NCBI GenBank assembly: GCA_002786065.1 | Contig: NHNY01000003.1 | Span: forward strand, 310,001 to 374,000 | Reading direction: 5' to 3' | Length of the DNA: 64,000 nt | From: Microcyclospora pomicola | Taxonomy: Eukaryota > Ascomycota > Dothideomycetes > Capnodiales | Shown here: piece by piece, positions 1-11,399 of the stretch | Layout: every line of letters starts with the position of its first letter | Position numbering within the stretch: the stretch's first letter is position 1 | The notes under the pieces: model-generated | Told to the model about the DNA's origin: nothing | Database searches by the model: none | The model's input: the letters and a program-made list of their open reading frames with translations, nothing else | Translations under genes and position numbers: made by a program

Positions 1-429
1 TTGACACAGTTGTAGAGAGTGCCCTCGCGATTTGTCCGAGTATTTTGTGATACGGGATATACAGAATGTTTCTCTATTGCACGGAGTTGAAGTCCAATGC
101 ACAGATTTTCTCAAAGTTTGGTCCGAGACATGTAAGTAGTGGGGTGGAGGGGTACGTTCTACCACATTCATCTCATACAACTGTGACTTACATTGGCAGT
201 GCACTGCAGCCGTTCTTTGACATTGTGTTGCGAGGGTGGTGCTATATAAGATCATACATAGTATAGTTCCGGTAGATTGTTCCCACGAGTGTCATAAGAT
301 CTGTGCCCAACACAAAACATGAAACGCCAATGCTTGAAACACCTTCCATCTCACGTTACTTAATAACCCGAACGCCTCCGCTAAATCACGAAACAATGCC
401 TTGAGAGTATCCCAAATTCACAAATATGT
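1..429. other. Non-coding left edge, 3' flank of sconB
   Basis: I see no convincing gene here. The only open frame is a 66-codon one from position 66 without recognisable features. The stretch next to the sconB stop codon (430) should contain its 3' UTR and polyadenylation signal, because that gene is read leftward. Confidence 0.5.
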
Positions 430-2748
430 TCAAGGCGCGATATCACCAAAAACAAGCATCCGAACTTCGCAATCCTCACTGCCGCTTGCCATCCGGCTGT
501 CGCTCAACCAAGCACATGTCACTGGCGCTTGATGGCCAGTAAACGTTCGTTCGCACTTTCCAGTTCGCGGGTCCCAGACCTTCATCATACGATCCTCGGC
601 ACCAGAGACCAGACGCAGGTGATCGGCCGCCAAAGCCCATATACCTTCCACGTGTCCAAAGAAGGTTCTCACGCAAGCCTGAGCACGAGGCAGATGCGAA
701 TTAGTAAGAGGATCGGTCGGAAGCATGACAAAATCGTGGGAGAAACCTGGTGCAGTCGTTGCCGGCTCTTTCGGCGGTTGAGGGGACGGTTCCGTAGCGA
801 AGTGCACATCCCATAGACGTATGGTAGAGTCCAGCGCACCGGTAAAGATATATCGAGGCGGGGCAGACCGGTCAGTATCTTGCGGCCAAAATGGCTGGGA
901 GAGTCCAGGAGTCTCGCGGTGATGATTGATCACAGTCGAGCTAACACTGCTTGCATCATCATCTTTATCACTTGCGATAGCATCATCAAGCTCAAATTCG
1001 ACAGGCATTGGGACCACCTGCTGTACTTGGCCGACGTGACCTTCAAAAGATCTGATGCATTCCCGAGTGTCCAGATCCCAGAGTTTGACAGATAGATCAT
1101 CGGAGGCGGAGAAAAGTGTTCGAGAGGCGGCATCAACTTTGACGCAGTTGACCCAGTCTGTGTGGCCTCGTAGTAAGAATGTCTGCTTGGTTTCGGAGTC
1201 CCATACCCGAATCGTCCTATCCATAGAGCCGGAAGCTACATAACGTCCGGAGAAGTGAAGAGATAGGATGCCGTCGGTGTGGGCATTGAAAGTCCGCAGA
1301 CATTGCCCAGTGCGCCAATTCCACAATCGCAGCGTGTTGTCCAAGCTGCCTGTCATAAGCTTAGTATCATCAAATTGGAGGCACCTAACACCACTGTTAT
1401 GCCCACTGAGCGTTCGTAACTCCTCTCCTGTGTTAACATCCCAGATTTTGACTGTGGCATCGTATGACCCAGATGCCAGAATGTTATCATCAAACTGAAC
1501 ACACATCACACCGTTGGTGTGGCCTTTGAAGACTTTGGTGCTACAGCGGCCGTACTTCCAAGCGGTCCCGACCTTGAATCTATCCTTGTATATGTCCTTC
1601 CAAGGCCGTTTTGCAGGCGGAAAGAAGGAGTCAGAAGCATCAATCAGAGTCCCGTCAGATTTCGGAAACGAGGTGCATTGCCGCTTGACAGACTCTGGGG
1701 ATGGTAAACCGCTGTCCATACTGCGTTTCCTCGGACCGATCTCCAGAACATGGCTGTGCTCTTCATGGGGATCCGCCACCAGGGACGTCTCTTCTATAGG
1801 CGTAACCTCTGGAGACCCTTCGTTGTTACCTCTGCCTGTCGCTCTCAGCTGAATTTGTCTCTTTTCAATTCGGAGTCGCTTTCTCTCGAGTAATGGCAGT
1901 CCCCATCCACATTTGGTACATTTCCTATCGATGTGTTGCTCGCACATTTTATGCCACACCACATCGTCGTCGGCGAGGCTACGCCATCTTTGGCTGACTT
2001 GGGCTGCTTTGCATAGCGATGTCGTGTCCAGGAAGCACAAGATCCGAAAGCCCAGCTCAGCAGGCAGTGCAGCAAGAAAGTCGATCTTGATTAGATCCCG
2101 GATATTGGCGGAGATGAAGGACAACTGAGGGAAGCAGCATTGTGTGAGAATGCCTTGGAGCATCAAGTTCCGATGCTTTGCAGGCGCGGCGGAAAAGAGG
2201 GACCAGACGTGTGAAATGGCCTGCTGATCAGCCTGCGACAGACTCGCCAGACCGGTCTGTAGCTGGTCCATGGACGGCTCGTTGGCCTGTCGCCGACACT
2301 TGAGATCTGGCCGATGACGGTAGCAGAACTTTGTATTGGTCTGTCCTGTTTGCGCTTGATCCTCCTCTTGATCTCTTGAAGGAGCCGTGGCTGCTGATGC
2401 TCGTTGCGCGCTGGCGGGGTTGTATTGCATCGGGATGTGTTTGGTGAGAAAGGGTGCTATGGTTTCTTCGGCGTGTTTCGAAGTGGTTGGTAATGATATT
2501 CCTTGGCTCTCGAAATCTACTTCTCTTCTGTGGCGAGCGCGTAGACTGTCATGGCTATGGCTATGGTCATGGTCATGGCGGCACAGCTCATCGTTGACGT
2601 GGGCTCCATCATCGAGGAGGACATCGCTCACAGGTGTAGGTTGTTGTGTATCGCCGGAGGGAAGCATTGTTGCGAGTTTAGTATGGGGAGGGAATGGCCG
2701 CAGGGAGGGTACCGATGGTGAGATATGATCGCGCGATACTGATGCCAT
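430..2748 (-). CDS. sconB: F-box/WD40 protein, sulfur controller sconB/Met30 type
   Basis: Predicted substrate-receptor subunit of an SCF ubiquitin ligase that represses sulfur assimilation by targeting the bZIP activator of sulfur genes; acts in nucleus and cytoplasm. The 772-aa single-exon frame has a low-complexity N-terminus with a His/Asp/Ser run (about residues 58-67), a helical dimerisation-type stretch (about 155-215), an F-box (about 222-268, LPAEL...WRSLADDD...W) and then, from about residue 400 to the end, a WD40 propeller of seven or more blades with repeated GH...V and (I/V)(K/R)(L/V)WD motifs. A charged insertion (about 610-680) sits between two blades, as is common in fungal Met30 proteins. 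An in-frame ATG at codon 28 (position 2667) is an alternative start. It is divergent from ATG17 across 691 bases. Family assignment is firm; the sulfur role is inferred from the family. Confidence 0.93.
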   Translation of the reverse strand: MASVSRDHISPSVPSLRPFPPHTKLATMLPSGDTQQPTPVSDVLLDDGAHVNDELCRHDHDHSHSHDSLRARHRREVDFESQGISLPTTSKHAEETIAPFLTKHIPMQYNPASAQRASAATAPSRDQEEDQAQTGQTNTKFCYRHRPDLKCRRQANEPSMDQLQTGLASLSQADQQAISHVWSLFSAAPAKHRNLMLQGILTQCCFPQLSFISANIRDLIKIDFLAALPAELGFRILCFLDTTSLCKAAQVSQRWRSLADDDVVWHKMCEQHIDRKCTKCGWGLPLLERKRLRIEKRQIQLRATGRGNNEGSPEVTPIEETSLVADPHEEHSHVLEIGPRKRSMDSGLPSPESVKRQCTSFPKSDGTLIDASDSFFPPAKRPWKDIYKDRFKVGTAWKYGRCSTKVFKGHTNGVMCVQFDDNILASGSYDATVKIWDVNTGEELRTLSGHNSGVRCLQFDDTKLMTGSLDNTLRLWNWRTGQCLRTFNAHTDGILSLHFSGRYVASGSMDRTIRVWDSETKQTFLLRGHTDWVNCVKVDAASRTLFSASDDLSVKLWDLDTRECIRSFEGHVGQVQQVVPMPVEFELDDAIASDKDDDASSVSSTVINHHRETPGLSQPFWPQDTDRSAPPRYIFTGALDSTIRLWDVHFATEPSPQPPKEPATTAPGFSHDFVMLPTDPLTNSHLPRAQACVRTFFGHVEGIWALAADHLRLVSGAEDRMMKVWDPRTGKCERTFTGHQAPVTCAWLSDSRMASGSEDCEVRMLVFGDIAP
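2551..2578. repeat. Hexanucleotide repeat ATGGCT/ATGGTC inside sconB
   Basis: Four near-identical six-base units in tandem (two ATGGCT, two ATGGTC on the + strand). On the coding strand they encode alternating His with Asp or Ser, giving the histidine-rich run near residue 60 of sconB. Such repeats commonly change copy number. Confidence 0.8.
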
Positions 2749-3439
2749 ATTCAGCCACTCCGGCGATTGTCAGGCTCGAGGGGACAATGGTGGCATCGAT
2801 GATGTATACAAGAGTCTGTGCGAACAGACAACTCGTGAAAAGGATTTCGGAGATGTATGGCTCGGCGTATTCGTGCTTGGTCGGTACGATACACCGCCGT
2901 TCATCCACATGCGTCGGTTCTGTCGGTGACGAGTCCTGAGCTTGAGACGCCGAGTGCACTTGGCGATTGGTAAGGATCAGTAAGAAGTCGTGGCGAACAA
3001 TTTGACATCAGATATCTTCCGAATCACGACATCTAGGCCCTGGAGGGAATGATGGCAAGAATGGTCGGTGCACACGAGGAAGAGTCAGAAGAGGAATGGT
3101 GGGCTGAGTGGAGATGGCGTGCTGTGGCGTCTTCCCCCCATAAGGTTGGCGGCTGTCGGCTTCGGCCTCTAACCCAGAACAGGATACTGCAGTGCTTACT
3201 GGCAGCACATCTCTCCACTCCATCTGGTCATGAAGGCACCCAAGCACGTGACTAGCTGTGCTCAACGCTGACTACAATTGCTTGCTGTCAGAGGTGATTG
3301 ATCGTCGAGAGGTTTCGTAAGATGCTATGAATATGAGCAGCGAGATTGTACGTAGCGGATCCTGTCTGTATGTTACCATGACAGCTACCACATCGTGGAT
3401 CGCCCATACCCGGATCATATCCGCAACAGCACTTGAAAC
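2749..3439. promoter_or_regulatory. Divergent intergenic promoter region, sconB / ATG17
   Basis: A 691-base gap between two start codons that point away from each other. It must contain both promoters and both 5' leaders. Short open frames inside it (for example 3008-3265 on the minus strand) have no recognisable domain. I identify no specific operator. Confidence 0.6.
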
Positions 3440-4996
3440 ATGAGTTCCAGTGAGTTATCATCCTCACCGCCTGCATCGCCTGCAGCTAGCGGTATCCAAC
3501 AGGAGCCGAGTCTGGACCAGCTCGTCTTACACTTCGTTGCTGCAAAGCGATCCTTGGTGTCCACGGCACATGGATGGCGTGCCAATGACCTTGTAACGAG
3601 CTCTCGCGCTTTGGTCGAGGAGATAGCTGTACTTGACGCCAAGAACACCTTCGCAAGACGAAATATCGAAGGCCATGTCGATGCTCTGCAGGATATCCGC
3701 GATGGAATCGCTGATGCTGGGAAACGTGTTATGGATGAGTTCAAATCAACCATTGCCAACCTGGACCAAGCGAATGGTCGATTGCAAGACACACTCAAAA
3801 CACTGAAGGAGACGGTATTGCACCAGTCCCTGATCAGATCGAATATTGACCCGGAGGTCGAGGGTCTTCAGATTGAACATGAATCGGAGCATCAAACTGC
3901 AAGCCGGACAAGCAAATCTGCTGGCAACGGCACATCAAATCACAGGACACTTCACGACTTCATCCTCGAGACAGATCATGAGGATATTCTCACTTCGCTG
4001 CGCAGCCTTATCGACTCTTTCCAAGATGCCCATGGTGACTTCGATGATGGCCTCAATCGTCTTGATTCGACCCTTTCAGACCTCGCGTCCAAGATCTCGC
4101 CCATACACACGACACCACCGTCAACGCAAGACTTCTCGGCAGCAAGCTCCAAGTCATCTATCAGAACGCTGTTCACCTCTTTGGAAGCTCACACGACATC
4201 GATGGCTACCCTACTAGAGTCCCTGATCTCACATTATGACCTCTGCGTATCTGCATTGAAGCACACCGAAGGCGGTGGCCATGCTGCCTTCGTAGCCGCT
4301 CAGGCAGAACACCTTACCAAGTCCTCGGGGAACTCTACTGTCGGTACAGAAGAGTCATTATACCGCAAGGTCATACCCGAGCCCATCTCTCAGGTAGAGC
4401 GGGCTGAGATGCTCTCGGTCCTGGTGGGCGATGCTGAACAAGTCGATGATGTCGTCTCCGAGCTCAAGGACCGCAGCGGTGACATGGAAACTCAATACGC
4501 CCATCTACTTTCACATGCCACACGCTCGCGGAAAACGTATCGTCAGCTACGCTCAGCTGTGGCCGACCTGCATCAGCTGCGCACAACTACACTACCGCTG
4601 CACCTCAATGTCCTGCGTGCCTTCACCAATACCTGGAACGTCATCCACGAAGACATCACCACGAAGACCGCGGCCTTGATTGCTCTGACGGATTTCCATG
4701 TGCACTTCCTCGACGCATATGCAAAGCTGCTCGTCGAGATCGAGCGCCGTGGCAGCGCAGAGGCGAAGATGCACAGGGTAGCAGAGAAAGCGCAGCGCGA
4801 GCTTGATCGCTTGTGGGAGCTGGACAATGAGGCACGAGAAGCGTTCATGGAGGATGCGGGTCAATACCTGCCCGGAGATCTGTATCCGGCAATTGGCAGT
4901 GGATCTAGAAAGTGGGTGTTCACGCGTGAAGGAGGACAGGAGCAGGAGAGCACAGGCGAGGACAGTGGGGAGAATGTTTGGATGGAACGTCGTTGA
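3440..4996 (+). CDS. ATG17: Autophagy-related protein 17
   Basis: Scaffold of the Atg1 kinase complex that organises the phagophore assembly site during starvation and helps recruit Atg13 and Atg9. The 518-aa single-exon protein is almost entirely alpha-helical and predicted coiled coil. After a Ser/Pro/Ala-rich start (residues 1-20) comes the conserved N-terminal Atg17 region (about 25-130, with LVLHFVAAKRSL and NLDQANGRLQDTL). A variable linker (about 145-190) precedes two long helical segments, and the C-terminal helix holds the arginine/glutamate-rich AEKAQRELDRLW region (about 450-475). The length matches fungal Atg17 (roughly 450-550 aa). The frame opens at the first ATG and there is no sign of introns or damage. 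It is divergent from sconB and convergent with the ABC transporter gene. Confidence 0.9.
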   Translation: MSSSELSSSPPASPAASGIQQEPSLDQLVLHFVAAKRSLVSTAHGWRANDLVTSSRALVEEIAVLDAKNTFARRNIEGHVDALQDIRDGIADAGKRVMDEFKSTIANLDQANGRLQDTLKTLKETVLHQSLIRSNIDPEVEGLQIEHESEHQTASRTSKSAGNGTSNHRTLHDFILETDHEDILTSLRSLIDSFQDAHGDFDDGLNRLDSTLSDLASKISPIHTTPPSTQDFSAASSKSSIRTLFTSLEAHTTSMATLLESLISHYDLCVSALKHTEGGGHAAFVAAQAEHLTKSSGNSTVGTEESLYRKVIPEPISQVERAEMLSVLVGDAEQVDDVVSELKDRSGDMETQYAHLLSHATRSRKTYRQLRSAVADLHQLRTTTLPLHLNVLRAFTNTWNVIHEDITTKTAALIALTDFHVHFLDAYAKLLVEIERRGSAEAKMHRVAEKAQRELDRLWELDNEAREAFMEDAGQYLPGDLYPAIGSGSRKWVFTREGGQEQESTGEDSGENVWMERR

Positions 4997-5256
4997 GACA
5001 ATCCATCTACTTGAATCCAGCCAAGGTGCTAGAATTGGGTACCAGACGGGATAAAATTGTGTGCGAGAACAGTGAATGTTTAATTTATCTTCAAGTAGAG
5101 TTTTTGTCTATTGACAGTATAAGTAGTTTTTGTAGTAGTACATTTGTACTTGACTAAGTGACGATCTCCGCGTCCCTAGTAATTTTACACCGCGTATGCC
5201 AGGCTGTCGATCTGTATGCCGAAGTGTTCGTTCGACTAAACACTGTCGCCGCTACC
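4997..5256. other. Convergent 3' flanks of ATG17 and the ABC transporter
   Basis: A 260-base AT-richer gap between two stop codons. It has TTTTTGT- and TAGTAG-rich stretches (about 5095-5150) that could carry polyadenylation signals for both genes. No gene is seen. Confidence 0.5.
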
Positions 5257-7715
5257 TCACCGCACTGGCCGGTCACCGCTGGCATCTGCTACGCCCTCTG
5301 GCGATGCCTCTTCAATGCCTAGTTTCCGCCTCATGCGCGCCTCTTCGGTCATTTCCTCCTGACCCTCGTTCTCAAGGTCATTCACTGCAACATCTTTCTT
5401 GCCGGTCTGCTTCGCGGGGTCTTCGTCAATGTCACCACCGTTGATCTGCCACTCCATGAGCTTCGCAAACGCGCCTTCCTTGTCGCGGGACAGCTCGGCG
5501 TATGTTCCCTGTTGAGCGACTTTGCCGTCGGCACCAATGCAGATGATGCTGTCGCTACGCTGAATGGTTGATAGACGGTGAGCAATCGAGATGGTGGTAT
5601 TGTTGCCTTGGAGCAGGCGATGCAGAGCCTGGTTCACGAGAGTCTCCGACTCGGCATCAAGCGCGGACGTGGCTTCGTCAAGGATGAGAATATCTGGGTT
5701 CTTGAGCAAGGCACGAGCAATTGCGATTCGCTGCTTCTGGCCACCAGACAGTTGAGTGCCGCGAGCACCAGCATATGTTTCGAGGCCCTCAGGCTAGATA
5801 GTCTTGAATGTCAGCTACAAATATCGAGGCATTTGTATGATGAATGAAATGCACTTACAAAGTCGGAGATGAAAGTGCAGTTCGCCTGCCTTGCCGCAGC
5901 GACGATTTCACTCCTCGTAGCCCATGGTCGTCCGTAAGCAATGTTCTCCGCGATGGTTCCGGAGAACAGAACAGGTTCTTGTCCTACATAGCCGATCTTC
6001 CTGCGCAACTGCTTGGCGTTCAAGCCACTAATGTCTTTGCCGTTCACCATGATCTCACCCTTGGTGGGAGAGTAGAAGCGTAGAAGCAGACTGGCAACAG
6101 TACTTTTACCAGCGCCAGAAGGTGCAACAATCGCGACGTTACGACCTTGTGGGATTGTGAAAGTAAGGTCGGAAAAGATCTCCACAGCCGGACGTGTCGG
6201 GTATGAAAATGCCACGTCCTTGAACACGATATCGCCTCGCAAAGAGGTGACTTTGTCACCTTTGGTCGGTGAAATAGTAGGCTCGCGATCTTGCAGCTCG
6301 AAGAGACGAGAAGCGGCACCAACTCCTTTCATCAGCTCGCTGTAGAAGCTGCTCAAGCCAAAGAGAGAGCCACCGGCATATGCAGCATACATCATGAAAG
6401 ACGACAGATCGCCAACGGAGATTTGACCGTCTCGTACCATGCTGCCACCAACGTACAGCAAAGCTATGAAGGTCATATTGCCAAAGAATCCACTTGTGCT
6501 AAAGAAGGTTGCCGATATGAAAGCCTCTCGTTTGCCAAGTGTGAAGATGGTTCGCACCTGGTTGTTGTAACGATGGACTTCTTGCAGCTCTCCAGCAAAA
6601 GCCTGACTCGTTCGCACATTCCCCAAGCGCTCCTCTGCAATCTTGGTCAACGTGCCGAGATTCTTCTGAATCTGACGACTGAGATTGCGGATCGTCCGGC
6701 CATAGAAAAAAGCTCCGAATGCGACTGGAGGAATGAATATGGCGAGCACGCCTGTCAGCTTGATCGACACCCAGGTCATCATTGCCAAACCAGCTGTCGC
6801 GGAGACCAAGGATCGCAAGCCGTCGGAGACATTTTGCGTAATGCTCTTGCCAACGATAATCGTGTCACTTCCCAGTCTGCTGATCAGATCGCCAACTCGA
6901 TTGGCATCGAAGAACTCAGCATTCTGGATGAACGTTCTCTGGAACAGCGAACTTCTGAGCTTCGTAACAATCCTTTCACCTACGATCCGCAGTATGATGA
7001 TGCGTCCATAGTTTGCACATGCACCCAGGGCAAGAAGTGACCCAAGCGCAATGTAGAATTGTTCCATTGGTAGACCGAACAACGTACTGCTCTCCTTGGT
7101 TGCAGCATCCAGAATTTTGCCAATCGAGAAAGGTACGGACATCGTGATGCTACTGCTGACCAATAAAAAGACAAATGCAATGCTTAGAGTCCCCAATTCT
7201 GGTCGGGCGATCTTCAATAGCCGAGTCACTTCTCTCAGCCCACCGCTGCTGTTCCCTTTACTGTCTGTCCCCTCTTTCGAGAGCTTTGCGCTCAAATTGA
7301 GCTGCGACGCCTGCGCGGCCTTCTCTGTACGCTTGAAACCTCCCATCTCATCTGTCTCCTCTGCTGATGGCTCGGTTGCCGCTTTCACTTCTTCCTGATA
7401 ACTCGTGGGTCGCTTGGTTGCAGTATCCAGAAGTCTTCGTGACGTTTGGAAGTTCCGAGCCGCTGATCGTAAGACGAATAGGTCCCTCCATCGCTCATCT
7501 CTTCTCAGACCTGCTCTGAGCGTAGTTGGAACTTTCTGTGTACACATCTGCCGCCCTGACTGAGCACCATGTTCTTTTGCTCTGTGTCCATTATCTGCTC
7601 TGCTCCATACAGCCGTAAGACCGAGACTTGTCCGTGATCTAGGAGTGAAAGATGCGCCATTGCCCAAGCTGTGCCATGCTTTATGCGCGATCATGCGCGA
7701 TCCCGTAGACGCCAT
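5257..7715 (-). CDS. Mitochondrial half-size ABC transporter, Mdl1/Mdl2 (ABCB10) type
   Basis: Predicted peptide or metabolite exporter of the mitochondrial inner membrane. Two exons, 7715-5859 and 5793-5257, flank a 65-base intron (GTAAGT...CTAG); the join is in phase and gives 797 aa. Residues 1 to about 110 are rich in Arg/Ser and lack acids, as expected of a mitochondrial presequence. One six-helix transmembrane domain follows (about 165-460), then one nucleotide-binding domain with Walker A (APSGAGKST, Lys about 537), Q-loop (YVGQEP), signature LSGGQKQR, Walker B (ILILDEATSALD) and the H-loop (IAHRLS). All catalytic motifs are intact, so it should be an active ATPase as a dimer. The intron falls between the Q-loop and the signature. 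Choosing between Mdl1 and Mdl2 needs phylogeny. Confidence 0.92.
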
Positions 7716-8304
7716 GTAAGCCGAGCAGTCCGTCCTCTTGCTTCAAACGAGCTGCCTTCTTCGCAGTATGGGCCACACCGTCATCGCGGGCGTGTAACAA
7801 GTCCCTCCTCGAGCTAGATTGAAACTGTTACGGAAGTGTCGCACAAATGTCCTGGCAAGGTAAAAGAGTGCGAACTGCTACAATGACCATATGTAGTCCA
7901 TGACCAGCTGATGTACATGTACATAATAGTTAAATTGTCCGAGAACGGCCGACGCGGTGTTTGTCAGTCACGTGACTTTTTGGTGGTCTTACACATGCAT
8001 GTAATAAATGTAGACTCAGTGACTACAACGAAGATACCTTCATAGACATCAATTCGATGTGTCTGCTTGCGGGATTACTTTTTTCATGTTCATGGTATTG
8101 TAGACTACCTTTTCCAGCCTCCTGACAGTCTTGTCATCGTCCAAGAGGCTGCGAAACGTTGTTTCATCGTCCAGAATTCGCCGATAATCCACAGAACGCA
8201 TTAACTCAATACTAAAGGGCAAAACGTCTTGTGCATGGGCATTGTCTCATCTCACGGATCGGCTTGAGCCCAATTTTGTAGTTCGTTTCCCATCATACCA
8301 CTCT
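7716..8304. promoter_or_regulatory. Intergenic: ABC transporter promoter and clathrin light chain 3' flank
   Basis: A 589-base gap between two leftward genes: the Mdl-type transporter's upstream region lies at its left and the 3' end of the clathrin light chain gene at its right. It contains a short self-complementary run, TGTACATGTACA (about 7912-7923). No gene is seen. Confidence 0.5.
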
Positions 8305-9112
8305 CTAATACCCAGTCGCGCCCGGAGCCTTCTCGTCCTTCCTCAAACTGACGAGCAATTCCCGCATCTTTGCCTTGCCTGTACCTTGGGCGCCACCTGC
8401 ACTTCCTTTACCGCTCAGATCTACCAGCTTGGCTATCCTCTCCCAGCTTGTGCCACCGCTGGTTGTGTCCTCTCTACTCTTAAGGAACTCCTCGGCCTCC
8501 TTACGCGTCTGTGCCACTTGCTTATCCCGACGGTTGTTGTAGTTCTCGTAAAACTCATCAATGGCTTGGTTGGCGGCCTTGACGGTTTCTGCCTTCTTCC
8601 CTGCTGACACTTCATCTCTGTGCTGGATTGCAAGATCACGGCGCTCTCGCCATTCACGAAGGACTTCAGGCTCGGTCTCATCAGCGTACGCTGAGCTGTC
8701 CGGGGCACGGTAAGGAAGTGAAGAGCCTGTGATAGCGCCGCCTGGAGCCACTGCTTCGTTTGAGGTGTCTACGGCAGGAAACGACGACTCGAAGTCGCCC
8801 ATATCGTTGTTGCCGTTGGTGTGAACAGGTGCGGAGGAGCCACCTAGGAGATCATCGTCATCGTCATCAGCATCAGCGACGGTAGCTGTATTGTCGCCGG
8901 ACGTAGCGAATTGATTCGCATCGTCTCCCAATGCCGCGCGCTCACGTTCAAGGAAACTAGAGGGTTCGCCAGAATCCAGAACGTCGAGCGAAGACTGGCC
9001 TTGAGCTTCTGTCTGGCCTGCCGAACGTTAGTATATGTTGCAAATCCACGCAATACTGCAACAGAAACGGACCAGCATCAAAGTCGTCTAATGAGGGAAA
9101 GCGGTCCGCCAT
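8305..9112 (-). CDS. CLC1: Clathrin light chain
   Basis: Light chain of clathrin, bound to the heavy-chain legs; it regulates coat assembly in endocytosis and Golgi traffic. Two exons, 9112-9073 and 9017-8305, are separated by a 55-base intron with a TACTAAC branch point; the product is 250 aa. The N-terminus begins MADRFPSLDDFDAG, the usual acidic start of the family, followed by an acidic Asp-rich region (about 60-80). The central helical heavy-chain-binding segment (about 130-190) starts with WRERRDLAIQHRDE and continues through DEFYENYNNRRDKQ; the WERIAKLVDL and MRELLVSLRKDEKAPG motifs close the C-terminus. The short first exon is supported by the frame, the branch point and family similarity. 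It shares a 372-base divergent promoter with the RTT103-type gene. Confidence 0.92.
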
Positions 9113-9484
9113 GTTTGATGCCTTGTTGGTGTTGCGTCTCCTATTTGTGGTTCGCTGCCGTGCTGATCGCTGATTCTTCGGGCAAAGTAGAATAGATTAC
9201 TTGAGGTTCGATTGGAAGTTGTCTAGCGCAGGAATGTTGTTGGATTGGTTGGGGTTGGTCGTGATCGCGGTCGTAGGCATCGGGAGTAGTGAACGACGTA
9301 GCAATGCCCATGGCGGCGCGTGAACTTGAGCTCATACGCTAAGCCTAATACAGCAACAAGAAGCTTATGCCTTCCACGGGCATGCGACTTCTATCACGAG
9401 CTGTCTAGCGATAACTTATGCACGAACCAGCTATGCAAGTGTGAACAGAAAGAAGCTCCAAAGAAACAACCTGGTTACATCAAA
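9113..9484. promoter_or_regulatory. Compact bidirectional promoter, clathrin light chain / RTT103-type gene
   Basis: Only 372 bases separate the two start codons, which face away from each other, so both promoters and leaders must be packed here. The frame of the + gene stays open upstream to a GTG at 9320 but has no ATG before 9485, so I treat that part as leader. Confidence 0.6.
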
Positions 9485-10807
9485 ATGGCATACTCCGACG
9501 ACGCCGTCAAATCGAAACTGTCCTCGTTGAATGAGACGCAAGACTCCATCGTCGCTAATGCGCAATGGATTATGTTCCACCGACGACACGCAGACCGCAC
9601 CGCTGCTCTGTGGATGCAAAAACTACAGGAATCGCCTCTACCCAAGCGTCTTGTACTTATATACCTGGCGAATGAAGTTGTCCAGCAATCTCGCGCGCGT
9701 GGAAAGCAAGATTTCCTCCTCGCATTCGAACCAGTGATCGCAGATGCTACCGGTGTCGCGTACAAAGGCGCAAGTCAAGATGCCCAAGGGAAAGTGCGAA
9801 GGGTCACAGAAGTTTGGCGGCAGCGAGGCATCTTCGACCGTAGGATCCTCGACCAGGTCGAGGCAAGGATGGCAGAGATCGACAAGGCACGCGCTGGGAA
9901 GAGCGCCGGAGGTGCCAAATTAGGAGGAAGCTTGTTTGGAGGTGGAAGCGGAGAGGGTGTGCCGACTGAGTTGATTGGTATCAACAACTGCCTTGGCAAG
10001 TTGATCAAGGCAGACTTCGCCAAAACGTCCGCAGTCAATGCAGCTGAGGCCGATTATGCAAAGTCTACAGATGCAAATACGCCTCTTCCTACGCCTCCCG
10101 TGCATGCTGCGAGACTTTCTGCGTTGATGAAGAACCTGGCTACTGCACAAGGAGCTTTGGAGGCGAGCTTCAAAGCCCGTGCAGAGCTCCTGGCTGGCCT
10201 GGAACAAATGCGGGTGGACAATCAACGGAGACTGGACATGGACGAAGAGGTTGCCCTCGAGCTGTCGAAGAAACGCGAAGCCATCGACGCGAAGAAGAAG
10301 GAAGTAGAAGACGGGATTATGAGTGGCCTGTCCTCAACCGACAATTTTGGAGGATCCGCGTACACCACTCCCATGGACAACATCACAAATGAAAGCGCAG
10401 ACCTTAACGTCGAGCGCCCCGAAGCCGAGGGCTTCACTCCTCCACCTCCAAGGGCCGAATCGTTCACGCCGCCCCCGCTTGCCCAGACTGTACCCGCTGT
10501 TCCAGACCAGCATATGCCAGAGGAGGATTTGTCTGGGGAGACGACTCAACAAGACCAGTCTGAAGTCGAATTACCCGTCGCTGATGAAGCCGGGCCGGTA
10601 CCACAGATCTCCGAGAATCCAACCGTATCAACATCAAGTAATGGCTTCCGTCAACCATCTGCTGAAGTTCCCTCCGACCCACGTTTGAAACGACGGAAAA
10701 TGAGCCATAGAACGACCGAAGATGAGATGAGCGAAGACTTGTTTGGTGTAGGAGGTATAGGTGGCGCGGTGGACGAAGAGAGCATAAGCGCCCTACTCGG
10801 CAGCTGA
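9485..10807 (+). CDS. RTT103: CID-domain RNA polymerase II CTD-interacting protein, Rtt103 type
   Basis: Predicted reader of the phosphorylated (Ser2) C-terminal domain of RNA polymerase II, linking the polymerase to 3' end processing and termination in the nucleus. I start it at the first ATG (9485), giving 440 aa, because the CID fold begins right there. Residues 1 to about 135 form the CTD-interacting domain, with helices containing NETQDSIVANAQWIMFHRRH and LPKRLVLIYLANEVVQQSR and the closing VTEVWRQRGIFD. A long helical, coiled-coil-like segment follows (about 190-285). The Pro-rich and acidic tail (about 300-440) carries a basic PRLKRRKM patch that could be a nuclear signal. No intron is needed. 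The family is clear; the exact orthology to Rtt103 rather than another CID protein is likely but not proven. Confidence 0.88.
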   Translation: MAYSDDAVKSKLSSLNETQDSIVANAQWIMFHRRHADRTAALWMQKLQESPLPKRLVLIYLANEVVQQSRARGKQDFLLAFEPVIADATGVAYKGASQDAQGKVRRVTEVWRQRGIFDRRILDQVEARMAEIDKARAGKSAGGAKLGGSLFGGGSGEGVPTELIGINNCLGKLIKADFAKTSAVNAAEADYAKSTDANTPLPTPPVHAARLSALMKNLATAQGALEASFKARAELLAGLEQMRVDNQRRLDMDEEVALELSKKREAIDAKKKEVEDGIMSGLSSTDNFGGSAYTTPMDNITNESADLNVERPEAEGFTPPPPRAESFTPPPLAQTVPAVPDQHMPEEDLSGETTQQDQSEVELPVADEAGPVPQISENPTVSTSSNGFRQPSAEVPSDPRLKRRKMSHRTTEDEMSEDLFGVGGIGGAVDEESISALLGS

Positions 10808-11399
10808 ACAAGAAGCACACGAATCTCTAAGAGTGGTGTGTGATGTCTACCAGTGACGCATTGTCCCCGTATGGCAGGGATACGTTCTCCGCATTCTTGT
10901 TGCACATCCAGCATTGGTGTTTTGTTGTTCGGAGTATGTCCAGGAGCGTCACGTTATGAGCAGGTAAGGCTAAGGCTGAGGTCCATCTCATGATGGGCAT
11001 GATAGCTATCGAAAGCCTGTTTTGCAGTGTCGCCACAGTTTCTACTCTTCAGCGCTCTCAGGGGTGTTACAATGTACGTTATTTCGGTCCGGCCACGATC
11101 TGTAACAAAAGTACTGTAGTCCATAGGACAATTATAGCTGGTGGTAATTGGCGACTACATGTACTCTGCAACGAGCACGTTCACGAATAAAGGTCACTCC
11201 CAATGTGCACGTCTGATCTGTAGCTTTTCTGAACAACACTTCTGGCAGTGCTGGCGGCCAACAGGTCTTTTTAAGTCATATATCGTGTCTAGTTGTGACA
11301 TTGCTCATGTTCTCCCTTCGTCAGTAGTCCTGCTTACCCGACATGCCACGCCATGCTATGCGATACCAGACCATCCTTCCCGAAGCGATTGGCGAAGGT
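10808..11399. other. Convergent 3' flanks of the RTT103-type gene and DOA1
   Basis: A 592-base gap between two stop codons of genes read towards each other. Open frames here are short and have no recognisable features; it should hold both 3' UTRs. Confidence 0.5.

Noticed and set aside
9320-9484. A 55-codon N-terminal extension of the RTT103-type frame.
   Set aside because: It would need a GTG start; the first ATG (9485) coincides with the start of the CID domain.
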